A stretch of 64,000 nucleotides of DNA from Pararhodobacter aggregans (lineage in GTDB: Bacteria > Pseudomonadota > Alphaproteobacteria > Rhodobacterales > Rhodobacteraceae). The notes under the pieces are model-generated. The model saw only the letters and a list, made by a program, of their open reading frames with translations. It ran no database searches and was not told the DNA's origin. Made by a program: the position numbers and the translations under genes. Positions 1-8,412 of the stretch are shown one piece after another; position 1 is the stretch's first letter; each line of letters begins with the position of its first letter. The stretch spans positions 186,001 through 250,000 of the forward strand of contig NZ_QDDR01000008.1 of the NCBI RefSeq assembly GCF_003075525.1. Direction: 5' to 3'.

Positions 1-528
1 GAAGCGCGGGTAGTACTCCGGGTCATGGGCGTCGCAGGCTGCCTGCATCCGGCCGTGGAAATGCGCCGTGTCCTCAGCGTATTCGAGGCAGGGGTTGAGG
101 TCGGCGCCGCCACCGAACCACCAGGCGCCGGGGGTCCAGAACATCCGCGTGTTCATGTGCACCGCCGGGCAATGCGGGTTGCGCATATGGGCGACGAGGC
201 TGATGCCCGAGGCCCAGAAGCGGGGATCCTCGGCCATGCCGGGCACGCCGCGGGCGGCCATGGCTTTCTGCGCGCGCTCGCCCAAAGTGCCATGTACCGC
301 CGACCAGTTCACGCCGACCTTCTCGAACAGCCGGCCGCCGCGCATCACCGACATGATGCCGTCGCCGCCGCGGCCTTCGTCGCGGGTGGTCGGCGTCACC
401 TCGAACCGGCCGGGGGGCAAGTCGCTGTCGGTCGTGTCCTCGAGGGCCTCGAAAGCCTGGGTGATGGTGTCGCGCAGGCTGCGGAACCATTCGGCGGCCT
501 GGGTCTTGCGGGCTTCGGTCTGGTCCAT
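1..528 (-). CDS. hemF: Oxygen-dependent coproporphyrinogen III oxidase, N-terminal part (cut by window edge)
   Basis: HemF oxidatively decarboxylates coproporphyrinogen III to protoporphyrinogen IX in aerobic heme synthesis, in the cytosol. I translated the minus strand from the ATG ending at 528, which follows a GAGGA ribosome site. It gives 176 residues beginning MDQTEARKTQ and contains the hallmark stretches RGGDGIMSVMRGGRLFEK, NPHCPAVHMNTRMFW and WWFGGGADLNPCLEY. The family is about 280-300 residues, so roughly the last 110-120 lie outside the window. It is the third gene of a minus-strand run after pth and the DUF2332 gene, 54 bases downstream of the latter. Identification is secure; the partial state is only the window edge. 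Confidence 0.95.
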   Translation of the reverse strand, partial: MDQTEARKTQAAEWFRSLRDTITQAFEALEDTTDSDLPPGRFEVTPTTRDEGRGGDGIMSVMRGGRLFEKVGVNWSAVHGTLGERAQKAMAARGVPGMAEDPRFWASGISLVAHMRNPHCPAVHMNTRMFWTPGAWWFGGGADLNPCLEYAEDTAHFHGRMQAACDAHDPEYYPRF

Positions 529-582
529 CGGCGGTCCTCGGGTCTGGCGTCGGAAGAAGGGCGTATTTTCAGCAGAATGAAA

Positions 583-1608
583 TCAGAGCGCGCGCCAGTC
601 GATCCAGCGGCCGTGGAAATCGGCCCGGCCGAGTTCAATGGTCAGATCGCCGGGCCAGAGCCGCAGCGTGAGCGCGGCGCCGGGGCTCTGGCCGTCGTTT
701 TCGTAGCGGAACCAGGCGAGGGGGGCGGTCGCGGTCGCGTGCTGGCCCGCGGCCTCGATCAGGGCGGTGCCGCGTTTCTGGCCTGCTTCGGGGATGTATT
801 GCCAGGCGATTGTCGACCAGATCAGATGCAGTTGGCCCTCGCGCGGGGTCGCGAGGCGGGTTTGCAGCCAGTCGATGGCGTCGGCCTGCTCGGGCAGGGG
901 CGGGCCTGCGGCAAGCGCGGCTTCGGTCAGGGCGAGGCGTTCGGGCTGGTCGGCCCAGAGATAGGCGAGGAGCCGGAGCCGTTGCGCGGGATCCCTTGCG
1001 TCGATCGGGTTGAGGTCGACGCCCGCCCGTTCGGCCACCGTGATCCGGGCCGCGGGCGGGGGGGCGCCCTGCCAGTCGGGGCGCAGGGTGAGGCGTGCGT
1101 CGCCCGGGCCGAAGCGTTGCTCGCCCAGCGCCAGGGCGAAACGGTCCCAGTTCAGGTTCAGCCCGGCGCTGGCGCCGAGTTCGGAGAAGGTGAGGGGCAG
1201 CCCGTGGCGCGCGGCCAGCCATTGGCCGGTGGCGATGAGGGCGGCGGAGCGGCGGACCTCGTTGGTCTGCGGCGGGCTGTCGAGGAAACGGTCGATGAAG
1301 CCCTGCTGGCGGTCCATCGCCCCGGCCACCGCCGTCCAGAGCGTCGGGTCATCGACCTGCTGCGGCGGATAGGCCTCGGCCAGAGGATCGCCCTGCAGGA
1401 CCAGCGCATGCAGCGCGCCTGCGAGGCGCAAGGGCACGGAGTCGCCGCGCGGCGTCAGGTCGCCCTGCCAGGCGAAGAGGCGGCGGGTGAGGGGGCTGTC
1501 GGGCGCCAGCCGCTCGGCCAGCAGGGTGCAGAGCCGGGCCATGAAGGGCGAGCCGAGGCTGTCGCAGGCCTGGGCCTGGGCGCGGAAGGCGTCAGCGAGC
1601 GCGGTCAT
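583..1608 (-). CDS. DUF2332 family protein
   Basis: A 341-residue protein of the DUF2332 family, whose function is not established. Recognisable parts are the central NEVRRSAALIATGQWLA segment, the ELGASAGLNLNWDRF motif (about residues 140-155), which resembles a nucleotide- or SAM-binding glycine loop, and a C-terminal half containing IWSTIAWQYIP. There is no signal peptide or membrane segment, so it is probably cytosolic. Its ATG overlaps the pth stop by four bases (ATGA), so it is translationally coupled to pth, and hemF follows. The ASAG loop hints at a methyltransferase-like fold, but that is inference only. Confidence 0.85.
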   Translation of the reverse strand: MTALADAFRAQAQACDSLGSPFMARLCTLLAERLAPDSPLTRRLFAWQGDLTPRGDSVPLRLAGALHALVLQGDPLAEAYPPQQVDDPTLWTAVAGAMDRQQGFIDRFLDSPPQTNEVRRSAALIATGQWLAARHGLPLTFSELGASAGLNLNWDRFALALGEQRFGPGDARLTLRPDWQGAPPPAARITVAERAGVDLNPIDARDPAQRLRLLAYLWADQPERLALTEAALAAGPPLPEQADAIDWLQTRLATPREGQLHLIWSTIAWQYIPEAGQKRGTALIEAAGQHATATAPLAWFRYENDGQSPGAALTLRLWPGDLTIELGRADFHGRWIDWRAL

Positions 1609-2294
1609 CGGAACCTGTCCGCGAGGCGCTGGAGGGGGGAGCGGGTGTCCTCGGTCGCCGGGGGCGGAGGCGTCTGTTCCGGGGCTGGCGCGGGCACGGC
1701 CGGTTTATCGCGGCCGGCGTTGCGGGCGGGGGCGGTGCGGGCGGCGACCGCGTTCTGGAACCGCGGGCCGTCACCGGCGGCGAGCGCATCGGCCCCGTCC
1801 GAGATGCCGCGCAGCAGATCGTCCAGCCATGCCTCGTCCGCCTTGGCGAAATCATGCAGCACATAGCCTGCCACGCGGTCCTTGTGTCCGGGATGGCCGA
1901 TGCCGAGGCGCACGCGGCCATAGGCCTCGCCGATATGCTGGTGGATCGAGCGCAGGCCGTTGTGACCGGCGTGCCCGCCGCCCTCTTTCAGGCGCAGCTT
2001 GCCGGGGGCGAGGTCCAGCTCGTCATGGAACACGACGACATCGGCGGGGCTCAGTTTCAGGTAGCGCATCGCCTCGCCGACCGCCTGGCCCGAGAGGTTC
2101 ATGAAGGTCTGGGGCTTGAACAGCACCAGCTTGTCGCCGCCCAATCGTCCCTCGCTCACCTGCGCCTGGAACCGCGCCTTCCACGGCCCGAATCCGTGAT
2201 CCCCGGCGATGCGGTCCAGCGCCATGAAGCCGATGTTGTGACGGTTCTGCGCGTATTGCGCGCCGGGATTGCCGAGGCCGACGAAGAGTTTCAT
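1605..2294 (-). CDS. pth: Peptidyl-tRNA hydrolase
   Basis: Pth cleaves the ester bond of peptidyl-tRNAs dropped by ribosomes and recycles tRNA. The 229-residue protein opens with MKLFVGLGNPG, has the catalytic His at residue 19 in NRHNIGF, the FMNLSGQAV segment, and the HDELDLAPGKLRLK stretch with the conserved Asp and Lys. The core is about 185 residues. The remaining ~40 form a Pro/Ala-rich tail (PAPAPEQTPPPP) typical of alphaproteobacterial versions. It is first in the pth-DUF2332-hemF run. In related genomes it lies next to rplY (L25), which here sits 0.7 kb away, separated by two small opposite-strand genes. Confidence 0.97.
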   Translation of the reverse strand: MKLFVGLGNPGAQYAQNRHNIGFMALDRIAGDHGFGPWKARFQAQVSEGRLGGDKLVLFKPQTFMNLSGQAVGEAMRYLKLSPADVVVFHDELDLAPGKLRLKEGGGHAGHNGLRSIHQHIGEAYGRVRLGIGHPGHKDRVAGYVLHDFAKADEAWLDDLLRGISDGADALAAGDGPRFQNAVAARTAPARNAGRDKPAVPAPAPEQTPPPPATEDTRSPLQRLADRFR

Positions 2295-2407
2295 GGCCCG
2301 GGTTCTAGCGCCTGGGCGGGGGCCTGTCCATCTGGCGCGCGCCGCGAACCGCGGCTTGGGGAACCTGGCCCGGGCCCCGGCGGTTGGTTCGGGAAAGGAG
2401 AGAGCCC

Positions 2408-2662
2408 ATGCCCGACCCGAGCCTCAAGGACGAAAACTTCTACCGGACGCTGCGCGACGAGGGGATGTCGAAGGAAAAGGCCGCCCGCATCTCGAACGCG
2501 CGGGCCAATCCCGACCAGCACCCGTCCGAGAAGGGCGGCAGGGCCAGCCCCTATGAGGACTGGACCCGGGACGCGCTTTACCAACGCGCGCGGGAGATCG
2601 GGATCGACGGCCGTTCGACGATGAACAAGGCCGCGTTGATCGCGGCGCTGCGCAACCATTGA
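2408..2662 (+). CDS. Small DUF7218/Rho-N (SAP-like) domain protein
   Basis: An 84-residue protein starting at MPDPSLKDENF. I chose this ATG over one 24 bases upstream because GGAAAGGAG lies just before it. The N-terminal half has a short helical motif, LRDEGMSKEKAARISNA, and a Gly/Pro linker. The C-terminal half, from YEDWTRDALYQRAREIGI to ALIAALRNH, resembles the helix-extended-helix fold of the Rho N-terminal/SAP domain, a small nucleic-acid-binding module. It is followed 60 bases later by a second gene with the same C-terminal motif. The biological role is unknown; nucleic-acid binding is inferred from fold resemblance. Confidence 0.8.
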   Translation: MPDPSLKDENFYRTLRDEGMSKEKAARISNARANPDQHPSEKGGRASPYEDWTRDALYQRAREIGIDGRSTMNKAALIAALRNH

Positions 2663-2722
2663 GGCGGCGCCCCGGAACTCACCGGGTCGCCCATGCGTTG
2701 GCTGGCTGAAAGGAGGCGCGTC

Positions 2723-2881
2723 ATGCCGCTTTATCCCGGCATTCCGGCCCCGATGCCGCCGCGCGAGCCCTATGCGGGGTGGACGCGGGCGGATCTGGTG
2801 GCGCTGGCCGAGGATCTGGGGATCGAGGGGCGCTCGATGATGACGCGCGAGGAGCTGATCTCGGCCCTGTTGCGCGAGTGA
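2723..2881 (+). CDS. Very small Rho-N/SAP-like protein
   Basis: A 52-residue protein. The start at 2723 is fixed by a perfect AGGAGG at 2711-2716, six bases upstream; an earlier in-frame ATG at 2693 lacks such a site. After a proline-rich head (PGIPAPMPPREPY) it consists almost only of one Rho-N/SAP-like unit, from GWTRADLVALAEDLGIEGRS to ELISALLRE. This closely parallels the C-terminal half of the preceding 84-residue protein (DWTRDAL..REIGIDGRS..AALIAALR). It looks like a duplicated and trimmed paralog in the same transcription unit, which ends at the hairpin at 2915-2946. Function unknown. Confidence 0.75.
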   Translation: MPLYPGIPAPMPPREPYAGWTRADLVALAEDLGIEGRSMMTREELISALLRE

Positions 2882-2914
2882 CGGGCCCTCCGCCGGACAG
2901 CGTGAGCCGGGCAA

Positions 2915-2946
2915 GGAAAAACCCCGCCCTGAGGGGGCGGGGTTTT
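2915..2946. terminator. Bidirectional intrinsic terminator
   Basis: GGAAAAACCCCGCCCT, a two-base loop, then GGGGGCGGGGTTTTCC form a long GC-rich hairpin flanked by A and T runs on the two sides. It can terminate both the small Rho-N-like genes (plus strand) and rplY (minus strand), which converge here. Confidence 0.85.
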
Positions 2947-2981
2947 CCGTGATGCAAGAGGGGGATGCATCGAAGGGGCGA

Positions 2982-3599
2982 TCAGGCCTCTTCGGCTTCC
3001 TCGGCCTCATCGGCACCGGCCGAGCGCAGGCCCGAGGGCGCGGCAAGGTTGGCGACGACGAAGTTGCGGTGGATCACCGGCTGCACGCCTTCGGGCAGCT
3101 TGATGTCGCTGATGTGGATGACGTCGCCGATGTTGTGGCCGGTCAGATCGACCACCAGCTTTTCGGGGATGTCACCGGCCAGCACGTTCAGCTCGACGTC
3201 GGGACGCACGACGGTCAGCGTGCCGCCCTTTTTCAGGCCCGGCGCGGCGGCGTGGTTGATGAATTCCACGTGCACGAAGAGGTTGATGCGCGAGGTGCGG
3301 AGCAGGCGCATCAGGTCGACGTGGGTCGGCATGTCCTTGACGACATCGCGCTGCACGTCGCGGCAGATGACGCGAACGTCTTCCTGGCCTTCGACCTTGA
3401 GGTTCCACAGCTGCGACTTGAAGCGGCCCTGACGCAGCTTCTTGAGCAGATAGTTGAAGTCGAAGTCGAGGTTCACGGGATCGGCGCCACCGCCGTACAG
3501 AACGCCCGGCACCTTGCCCGCACGACGAGATTGACGAGCGGCCCCCTTGCCCGACCCCGTCCGGACCTCGGCGATCAGATCCTGGATCTCACCAGCCAT
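2982..3599 (-). CDS. rplY: 50S ribosomal protein L25/general stress protein Ctc
   Basis: L25 binds 5S rRNA in the large ribosomal subunit. The 205-residue protein is the long Ctc/TL5 form. The N-terminal L25 domain includes [20 protein letters not shown], and the C-terminal beta domain includes [13 protein letters not shown]. It ends in an acidic tail ([10 protein letters not shown]) common in alphaproteobacteria. I start at [11 protein letters not shown] (ATG ending at 3599), preceded by AGGAGA, rather than at a longer upstream extension that lacks family resemblance. Its own promoter should lie in the 190-base gap before the divergent MFS gene. It converges on the two small Rho-N-like genes at a shared terminator. 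Confidence 0.96.
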   Translation of the reverse strand: MAGEIQDLIAEVRTGSGKGAARQSRRAGKVPGVLYGGGADPVNLDFDFNYLLKKLRQGRFKSQLWNLKVEGQEDVRVICRDVQRDVVKDMPTHVDLMRLLRTSRINLFVHVEFINHAAAPGLKKGGTLTVVRPDVELNVLAGDIPEKLVVDLTGHNIGDVIHISDIKLPEGVQPVIHRNFVVANLAAPSGLRSAGADEAEEAEEA

Positions 3600-3789
3600 A
3601 TCGGTTCTCCTAGAATTGGTTGCTATCGGCCACGCCCCTCCAAGGGTGGATGCGCAGCGCGGCTGGCCATAGCCCAAGGGCGCCAGGAAGGAAAGGGGAA
3701 ATCGTCGGCCGCGCGCCGCTGCGGGGGCGCTGGACCTTGCCCCGCGCGCGTGATCGGATGCGGCCGTTCCCGGGTCGGAGGTTAGCCGC

Positions 3790-4932
3790 GTGTCCTTTCG
3801 TCTGCAACTTGCGGCCTCGCGCGGGCCTGCGGCGTGTTTCGTCGGCATGGGCGTGGTCTGGGGCGCCTTCATGGCCGCGATGCCGGATCTCAAGGCAGCA
3901 CTGGGGGTCGAGGACGGGCCTTTCGGCCTCTTGCTGATCTGGGGCTCGGTTGCGGCCATCGCGGCGATGAGCGTGGCGCCCCGGGTGGCGCCCCTGCTGG
4001 GACGCTGGGCGCTGCCGGTCTTCGTGGCCGGCATGGGGCTGTCGCTGGCACTGATGGGGCAGGTCGGCGCGCCGCTCGCGTTCCTTCTGGCGCTGATGGG
4101 GATGGGGCTGACCTCGGGCGCGCTCGACGTCTACATGAACGCGCGGCTCTCGGCCATCGAGGCGGCGCGGGGCGAGCCCTTGATGAACCTCAGCCACGGG
4201 CTCTATTCGCTGGCCTTCGCGGCGGCGGCGGCGCTGACCGGGCTGGCCCGCGCCGGGGGGTGGGGCGCGCCGCAGATCCTGGGCGTGGCGGCGGGGGTCT
4301 GCGTGGCGATGGCGCTCGTGTCCATCGAGCGTGACGGGCGGATCGAGGGGATGGGCGGGGGCCGAGGCGCGGGCAGCGGGGCGCTGGGGCTGGTGCCCTG
4401 GCTGGGCGGGGCGCTGATCCTGGCCGGGCTGATGAGCGAGAACGCAGTCGAGGCCTGGTCGGCGCTTTATGTCGAGCGCGATCTGGGCGGCGCGACCGGT
4501 TCGGGGTCGCTGGCGCCGGCGCTGATGGGGCTGACCATGGGCTTCGGGCGGTTGATGGGGCAGGGACTGTCCCGGCGCCTGCCGGAACGCCGGTTGCTGA
4601 TGGGCGGCATGGCGGTGTCGGTCGCGGGGCTCTTGGTGGTGGTCGGGGCGACGGGGCCGCTGATGGCCTATGCGGGGTTCGTGGTCATGGGGCTGGGGGG
4701 CTCGGTGGTGGTGCCGACCGCCATGGCGCTGACCGGGCGGCTGGCCGATCCCGCGCTGCGCGGCCGCGCCATCGCCCGGGCCACGGTGCTGGGCTATCTG
4801 GGCTATTTCCTCGGCCCGCCGATGCTGGGTCTGATGGCCGAGGTCGCGGGGTTGCGCGCCTCCTTCGCGCTGGTGGCGGGGGTGCTGGCGCTGGCCATGC
4901 TGGTGGCACGGGCGCTGCTCAGGCGGGCGTGA
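3790..4932 (+). CDS. MFS transporter
   Basis: A 380-residue inner-membrane transporter of the major facilitator superfamily, with about 12 hydrophobic segments and almost no soluble domain. Residues around [19 protein letters not shown] resemble the family's first-half signature, in the subgroup often annotated as fucose-permease/YbjJ-like. The start is a GTG at 3790. The substrate cannot be read from sequence. It stands alone on the plus strand between rplY and a convergent LysR gene, which stops one base after it. The central loop (about residues 180-200) is Gly/Arg-rich, as expected for the cytoplasmic loop between the two six-helix halves. Confidence 0.85.
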   Translation: MSFRLQLAASRGPAACFVGMGVVWGAFMAAMPDLKAALGVEDGPFGLLLIWGSVAAIAAMSVAPRVAPLLGRWALPVFVAGMGLSLALMGQVGAPLAFLLALMGMGLTSGALDVYMNARLSAIEAARGEPLMNLSHGLYSLAFAAAAALTGLARAGGWGAPQILGVAAGVCVAMALVSIERDGRIEGMGGGRGAGSGALGLVPWLGGALILAGLMSENAVEAWSALYVERDLGGATGSGSLAPALMGLTMGFGRLMGQGLSRRLPERRLLMGGMAVSVAGLLVVVGATGPLMAYAGFVVMGLGGSVVVPTAMALTGRLADPALRGRAIARATVLGYLGYFLGPPMLGLMAEVAGLRASFALVAGVLALAMLVARALLRRA

Positions 4933-4933
4933 G

Positions 4934-5815
4934 CTAGACCACGGTCTCGCGGTCGATCTCGGTAATCAGCCAGTCCTTGAACCGCGCGACCGAGGGCTTG
5001 GCGCGCTCCCCGGGGGCGAGGTCCGGCTCGGCGAACCAATAGCCGAAGCCGGTGGCGGTCTCGGGGCCCAAGGGCACCAGCGCGCCCGCGTCGAGTTCCG
5101 GCCGGATCAGGAAGGCGGGCATCAGCGCCACGCCCATCCCGGCGGCGGCGGCCTGCGCCAGGGTCGAGACCTGTTCCAGCCGCATCGCGGGTGCGGGCAG
5201 GGGCCCGGCCATGGCGCTGATCGCCCACCAATCGGCCCAGGCCTGCGGCCGGGTCGCCAGCGCCAAGAGCGGCTGGCCCGCGACGCCCGGCGTACCGGGC
5301 GCGGCGACCGGCATCACGCGCTCCTCCATCAAGAGCGTCAGCCGCGCGCCCGGCCAGTCGCCGCGGCCCGAGTGGATGGCGGCGTCGATCCCCTCGGCGC
5401 CCAGATCGAAGCGGCCGATACGGGTGGTGAAATGCAGCGTGATCTCGGGGTGGCGGCGGACGAAACGGGGGATGCGCGGCATCAGCCAGCGGGTGCCGAA
5501 GGTGGGCAGGATCGCCAGTTGCAGCCCGCGCTCCTGCGTCTGGCCCAGCGCCTCCATCGCGCCGCGGCCCAAGGCATCGAGGGCGGCCTTGGCAGCGCGG
5601 GCATAGGCCGTACCCGCCTGCGTCAGCCGCGCGGCCCGCGCGCCGCGGTCGACCAGCACCACGCCCAGCTGCCCCTCCAACTGCGCCACCTGCCGCGAGA
5701 TCGCCCCCTGCGTCTGGCCCAGATCCCTTGCGGCAGCGGTGAAGCTGCCGGTCCGCGCCACGGCGTCGAAGGCCAGCAGCGCGGGGGTGTTGGGCAGAAG
5801 GCGGCGCGGTATCAT
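4934..5815 (-). CDS. LysR-family transcriptional regulator (GcvA-like), probable regulator of gcdH
   Basis: A 293-residue LysR-type regulator. It has an N-terminal winged helix-turn-helix ([32 protein letters not shown], about residues 15-45) and a periplasmic-binding-protein-like effector domain from about residue 90, of the GcvA subgroup ([16 protein letters not shown]). It is divergent from gcdH with an 87-base gap holding a repeated CTCATGGT element. In proteobacteria a LysR regulator of this kind (GcdR) commonly sits beside gcdH and responds to glutarate. That role is inferred here from position, not proven by sequence. Confidence 0.88.
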   Translation of the reverse strand: MIPRRLLPNTPALLAFDAVARTGSFTAAARDLGQTQGAISRQVAQLEGQLGVVLVDRGARAARLTQAGTAYARAAKAALDALGRGAMEALGQTQERGLQLAILPTFGTRWLMPRIPRFVRRHPEITLHFTTRIGRFDLGAEGIDAAIHSGRGDWPGARLTLLMEERVMPVAAPGTPGVAGQPLLALATRPQAWADWWAISAMAGPLPAPAMRLEQVSTLAQAAAAGMGVALMPAFLIRPELDAGALVPLGPETATGFGYWFAEPDLAPGERAKPSVARFKDWLITEIDRETVV

Positions 5816-5823
5816 TACAATCC

Positions 5824-5873
5824 CTCATGGTTCCATGCCGATTTATCCGGTTTCACGCCCGCTGTCTCATGGT
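5824..5873. promoter_or_regulatory. Candidate LysR operator between the regulator and gcdH
   Basis: The divergent gap holds CTCATGGT at 5824-5831 and again at 5866-5873, exactly 42 bases apart (four helical turns). The first copy is part of the palindrome CATGGTTCCATG (5826-5837). Paired, phased half-sites are typical for LysR regulators. No experimental motif is available to me. Confidence 0.4.
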
Positions 5874-5902
5874 ATTTCACCGCCAGCAACGGAGGATCCC
5901 TC

Positions 5903-7123
5903 ATGACCGACCGCCCCAAACTGAAACCCAAGGACGCCCCGGACCTCAGCCGTTTCCAATGGGATGACGCGCTGCGGCTGGACAGCCAGCTGACCGAGGA
6001 CGAGCGCATGCTGCGCGACGCGGCCAAGGAATTCGCGCAATCGGTGCTGCAACCGCGCGTGATCCAGGCCTTCCGCGACGAGACCTCGGACCCGGGCGTC
6101 TTCAAGCTGATGGGCGAGGCCGGGCTTCTGGGCACCACGATCCCCGAGGAATACGGCGGCCTTGGCGCGGGCTACGTGACCTATGGTCTGGTGGCGCGGG
6201 AAATCGAGCGGGTGGATTCCGGCTATCGCTCGATGATGTCGGTGCAATCCTCGCTGGTGATGTACCCGATCTATGCCTACGGCTCCGAGGAACAGCGCCA
6301 GAAATACCTGCCGGGTCTGGCCTCGGGCGATCTGATCGGCTGCTTCGGCCTGACCGAGCCCGATGCGGGCTCGGACCCCGCCGGGATGAAGACCCGCGCC
6401 GAGAAGACCGCCACCGGCTACAAGCTGACCGGCACCAAGATGTGGATTTCGAACGCGCCCTTCGCCGATGTCTTCGTCGTCTGGGCCAAGTCCGAGGCGC
6501 ATGGCGGGCGCATCCGCGGCTTCGTGCTGGAGAAGGGCATGAAGGGCCTGAGCGCGCCGAAGATCGAGGGCAAGCTGTCGCTTCGTGCCTCGACCACCGG
6601 CGAGATCGTCATGGACAACGTGGAAGTCGGCGAAGACGCGCTGCTGCCCTATGTCGAGGGGCTGAAGGGTCCGTTCGGCTGCCTCAACCGCGCGCGCTAT
6701 GGCATCGCCTGGGGCGTGATGGGCGCCGCCGAGTTCTGCTGGCACGCCGCGCGGCAATATGGCCTCGACCGCAAGCAGTTCGACAAGCCGCTGGCTGGTA
6801 CGCAGCTGTTCCAGAAGAAGCTCGCCGACATGCAGACCGAGATCACGCTGGGCCTGCAGGCGGCGCTGCAAGTGGGCCGCCTGATGGACGAGGCGCAGGG
6901 CGCGCCCGAGATGATCTCGCTCATCAAGCGCAACAATTGCGGCAAGGCGCTGGATATCGCCCGCGTGGCCCGCGACATGCACGGCGGCAACGGGATTTCC
7001 GAGGAATTCCAGGTCATTCGCCACATGGTGAACCTGGAGACGGTCAACACCTACGAGGGCACGCATGACGTTCATGCGCTGATCCTGGGCCGGGCGCAGA
7101 CCGGGCTGCAGGCCTTCTTCTGA
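5903..7123 (+). CDS. gcdH: Glutaryl-CoA dehydrogenase
   Basis: An FAD enzyme of the acyl-CoA dehydrogenase family that oxidises and decarboxylates glutaryl-CoA to crotonyl-CoA in lysine, tryptophan and glutarate breakdown. It passes electrons to ETF. The 406-residue length, the [14 protein letters not shown] flavin/substrate motif (about residue 150), the [17 protein letters not shown] stretch and the catalytic Glu in [12 protein letters not shown] (about residue 385) fit GcdH rather than a generic acyl-CoA dehydrogenase. The start at [14 protein letters not shown] follows GGAGG. It is divergent from a LysR gene, and a VOC-family gene follows four bases after the stop. Confidence 0.95.
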   Translation: MTDRPKLKPKDAPDLSRFQWDDALRLDSQLTEDERMLRDAAKEFAQSVLQPRVIQAFRDETSDPGVFKLMGEAGLLGTTIPEEYGGLGAGYVTYGLVAREIERVDSGYRSMMSVQSSLVMYPIYAYGSEEQRQKYLPGLASGDLIGCFGLTEPDAGSDPAGMKTRAEKTATGYKLTGTKMWISNAPFADVFVVWAKSEAHGGRIRGFVLEKGMKGLSAPKIEGKLSLRASTTGEIVMDNVEVGEDALLPYVEGLKGPFGCLNRARYGIAWGVMGAAEFCWHAARQYGLDRKQFDKPLAGTQLFQKKLADMQTEITLGLQAALQVGRLMDEAQGAPEMISLIKRNNCGKALDIARVARDMHGGNGISEEFQVIRHMVNLETVNTYEGTHDVHALILGRAQTGLQAFF

Positions 7124-7127
7124 GGCG

Positions 7128-7553
7128 ATGCGCCTTTCGCATGTCAATCTGGTGGCGCGCGACGGTGAGGGCCTGACGGCCTTCTACGTCGCCGCCTTCG
7201 GCTTGCAGGTTCTGCGGGCCCGTCGCTTGGTCGACGGGCCCGTTTTCTTCCGGGGCATGGGGTTGGCGCGGGCTTTCCACAGCACATGGCTGGGCTTTCC
7301 CGAGGGCGGGCCCTTCCTCGAAATCTTTGACTTCGATGCCCCGGTCTGGACCACACCCCAAGGCCCTGACGCGCCCGGCCTGCGGCATCTCGCGTTTCGC
7401 GTGACCGATCTGGCCGCGACGCGCGAGCGGGTTCTGGCGGCGGGCGGCAGCGCGCAGGGCGCGATCACCAACCTCGGGTCCGAGGCCGCGCCGATCCTCG
7501 CCGTCTATCTGCGCGACCCAGAAGGGAACCTTCTGGAACTGGAACAGGCCTGA
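7128..7553 (+). CDS. VOC (glyoxalase/bleomycin-resistance fold) family protein
   Basis: A 141-residue protein with the paired beta-alpha-beta-beta-beta modules of the vicinal oxygen chelate fold. The first strand MRLSHVNLVARD carries a metal-ligand His, as does HLAFRVTDL, and the C-terminal YLRDPEGNLLELEQ motif supplies the Glu. Such proteins are metal-dependent lyases, isomerases or dioxygenases; the substrate is not deducible. It begins four bases after gcdH, so it is probably co-transcribed with it, and may handle a metabolite of the same pathway (inference). It converges on the dienelactone-hydrolase gene. Confidence 0.85.
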   Translation: MRLSHVNLVARDGEGLTAFYVAAFGLQVLRARRLVDGPVFFRGMGLARAFHSTWLGFPEGGPFLEIFDFDAPVWTTPQGPDAPGLRHLAFRVTDLAATRERVLAAGGSAQGAITNLGSEAAPILAVYLRDPEGNLLELEQA

Positions 7554-7556
7554 GCC

Positions 7557-8273
7557 TCAGCGCCCCAGCTTCTCGGCAAACAGCCGGTCGAGCGCGGCAT
7601 AGGCCCGCTGCGTCGCCGCCGCGCTATAGGCCATGCCGTTTTCGGGGCTGTTGGCGCGCGGGTTGGTGAAGGAATGCCCGGTCTGCCCGAAGCCCATGAG
7701 CTGCCATTCGGCCCCGGCCGCGGTCAGCTCCTGCGCCAGCGCCACCACCGCCTCGGGCTTGGCCAGCGGATCGTCCCAGCCATGCATGACCAGCACGGAG
7801 GCCTTGATGGCTTGCGTCGGCTGCGGCGGCCGGTCGAGCACCCCGTGCAGTGACCCCGCCACCGCCAGATCCGCCCCGCTGCGGGCCAGATCCAGCACCG
7901 CCTTGCCGCCATAGCAATAGCCCATGGCGCCGAGCCGCGTCGCGTCCACGCTCTCCTGCGCGGCGAGCGCGGCCAGCGCCGCCGCCATGCGCCGGGCCAG
8001 AACCGGGCGCTGCGCCTCGACCCCGAACATCAGCGCTGTCGCCTCCTCGGCATCCGCGGCGCGTTTCCCCTCGCCATAGTAATCGCCCAGAAGCACGACA
8101 TAGCCCGCCCGCGCCAGGACTTCGGCGCGCTCCTCCTCGACCGGGCCGGTCCCGGCATAGGCGGGGGCGATCAGGATGCCGGGGGCGGGACCCGGCAGGT
8201 CGTCGTCGCTGAGCAGGATGCCCCGCATCGGCGTCGTGCCATCGGTCCATTCGAGCGTCTCGCGCTGGATCAT
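7557..8273 (-). CDS. Dienelactone hydrolase family protein
   Basis: A 238-residue alpha/beta hydrolase of the dienelactone hydrolase family. The nucleophile is Cys in MGYCYGGKAVLDLA, with the later Asp in HGWDDPLAKPE and His in GQTGHSFTNP completing the triad. I start at MIQRETLEW (8273), which follows GGGAGGAACAGC; a longer frame adds 18 residues without a good ribosome site. Family members open lactone rings in chloroaromatic degradation, but most genomic paralogs have unknown substrates. The gene is single and divergent from the flavoprotein gene at 8413. Confidence 0.88.
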   Translation of the reverse strand: MIQRETLEWTDGTTPMRGILLSDDDLPGPAPGILIAPAYAGTGPVEEERAEVLARAGYVVLLGDYYGEGKRAADAEEATALMFGVEAQRPVLARRMAAALAALAAQESVDATRLGAMGYCYGGKAVLDLARSGADLAVAGSLHGVLDRPPQPTQAIKASVLVMHGWDDPLAKPEAVVALAQELTAAGAEWQLMGFGQTGHSFTNPRANSPENGMAYSAAATQRAYAALDRLFAEKLGR

Positions 8274-8412
8274 GCTGTTCCTCCCTATGGTTGTGCCGCA
8301 ACTTGGCAGGCCCGCCAGCCGCGTCAAGGTCGCTTTTCACCCTCCGGGCGACGGCCCCGGTCGCGAAACCCGGGGCCACGCCCCGCATCCTGACCCCAGC
8401 CCGGAGGTTCCG

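Noticed and set aside
25-1866. A 613-codon plus-strand frame over hemF, the DUF2332 gene and pth
   Set aside because: It runs antisense to three well-supported genes and shows no homology features.
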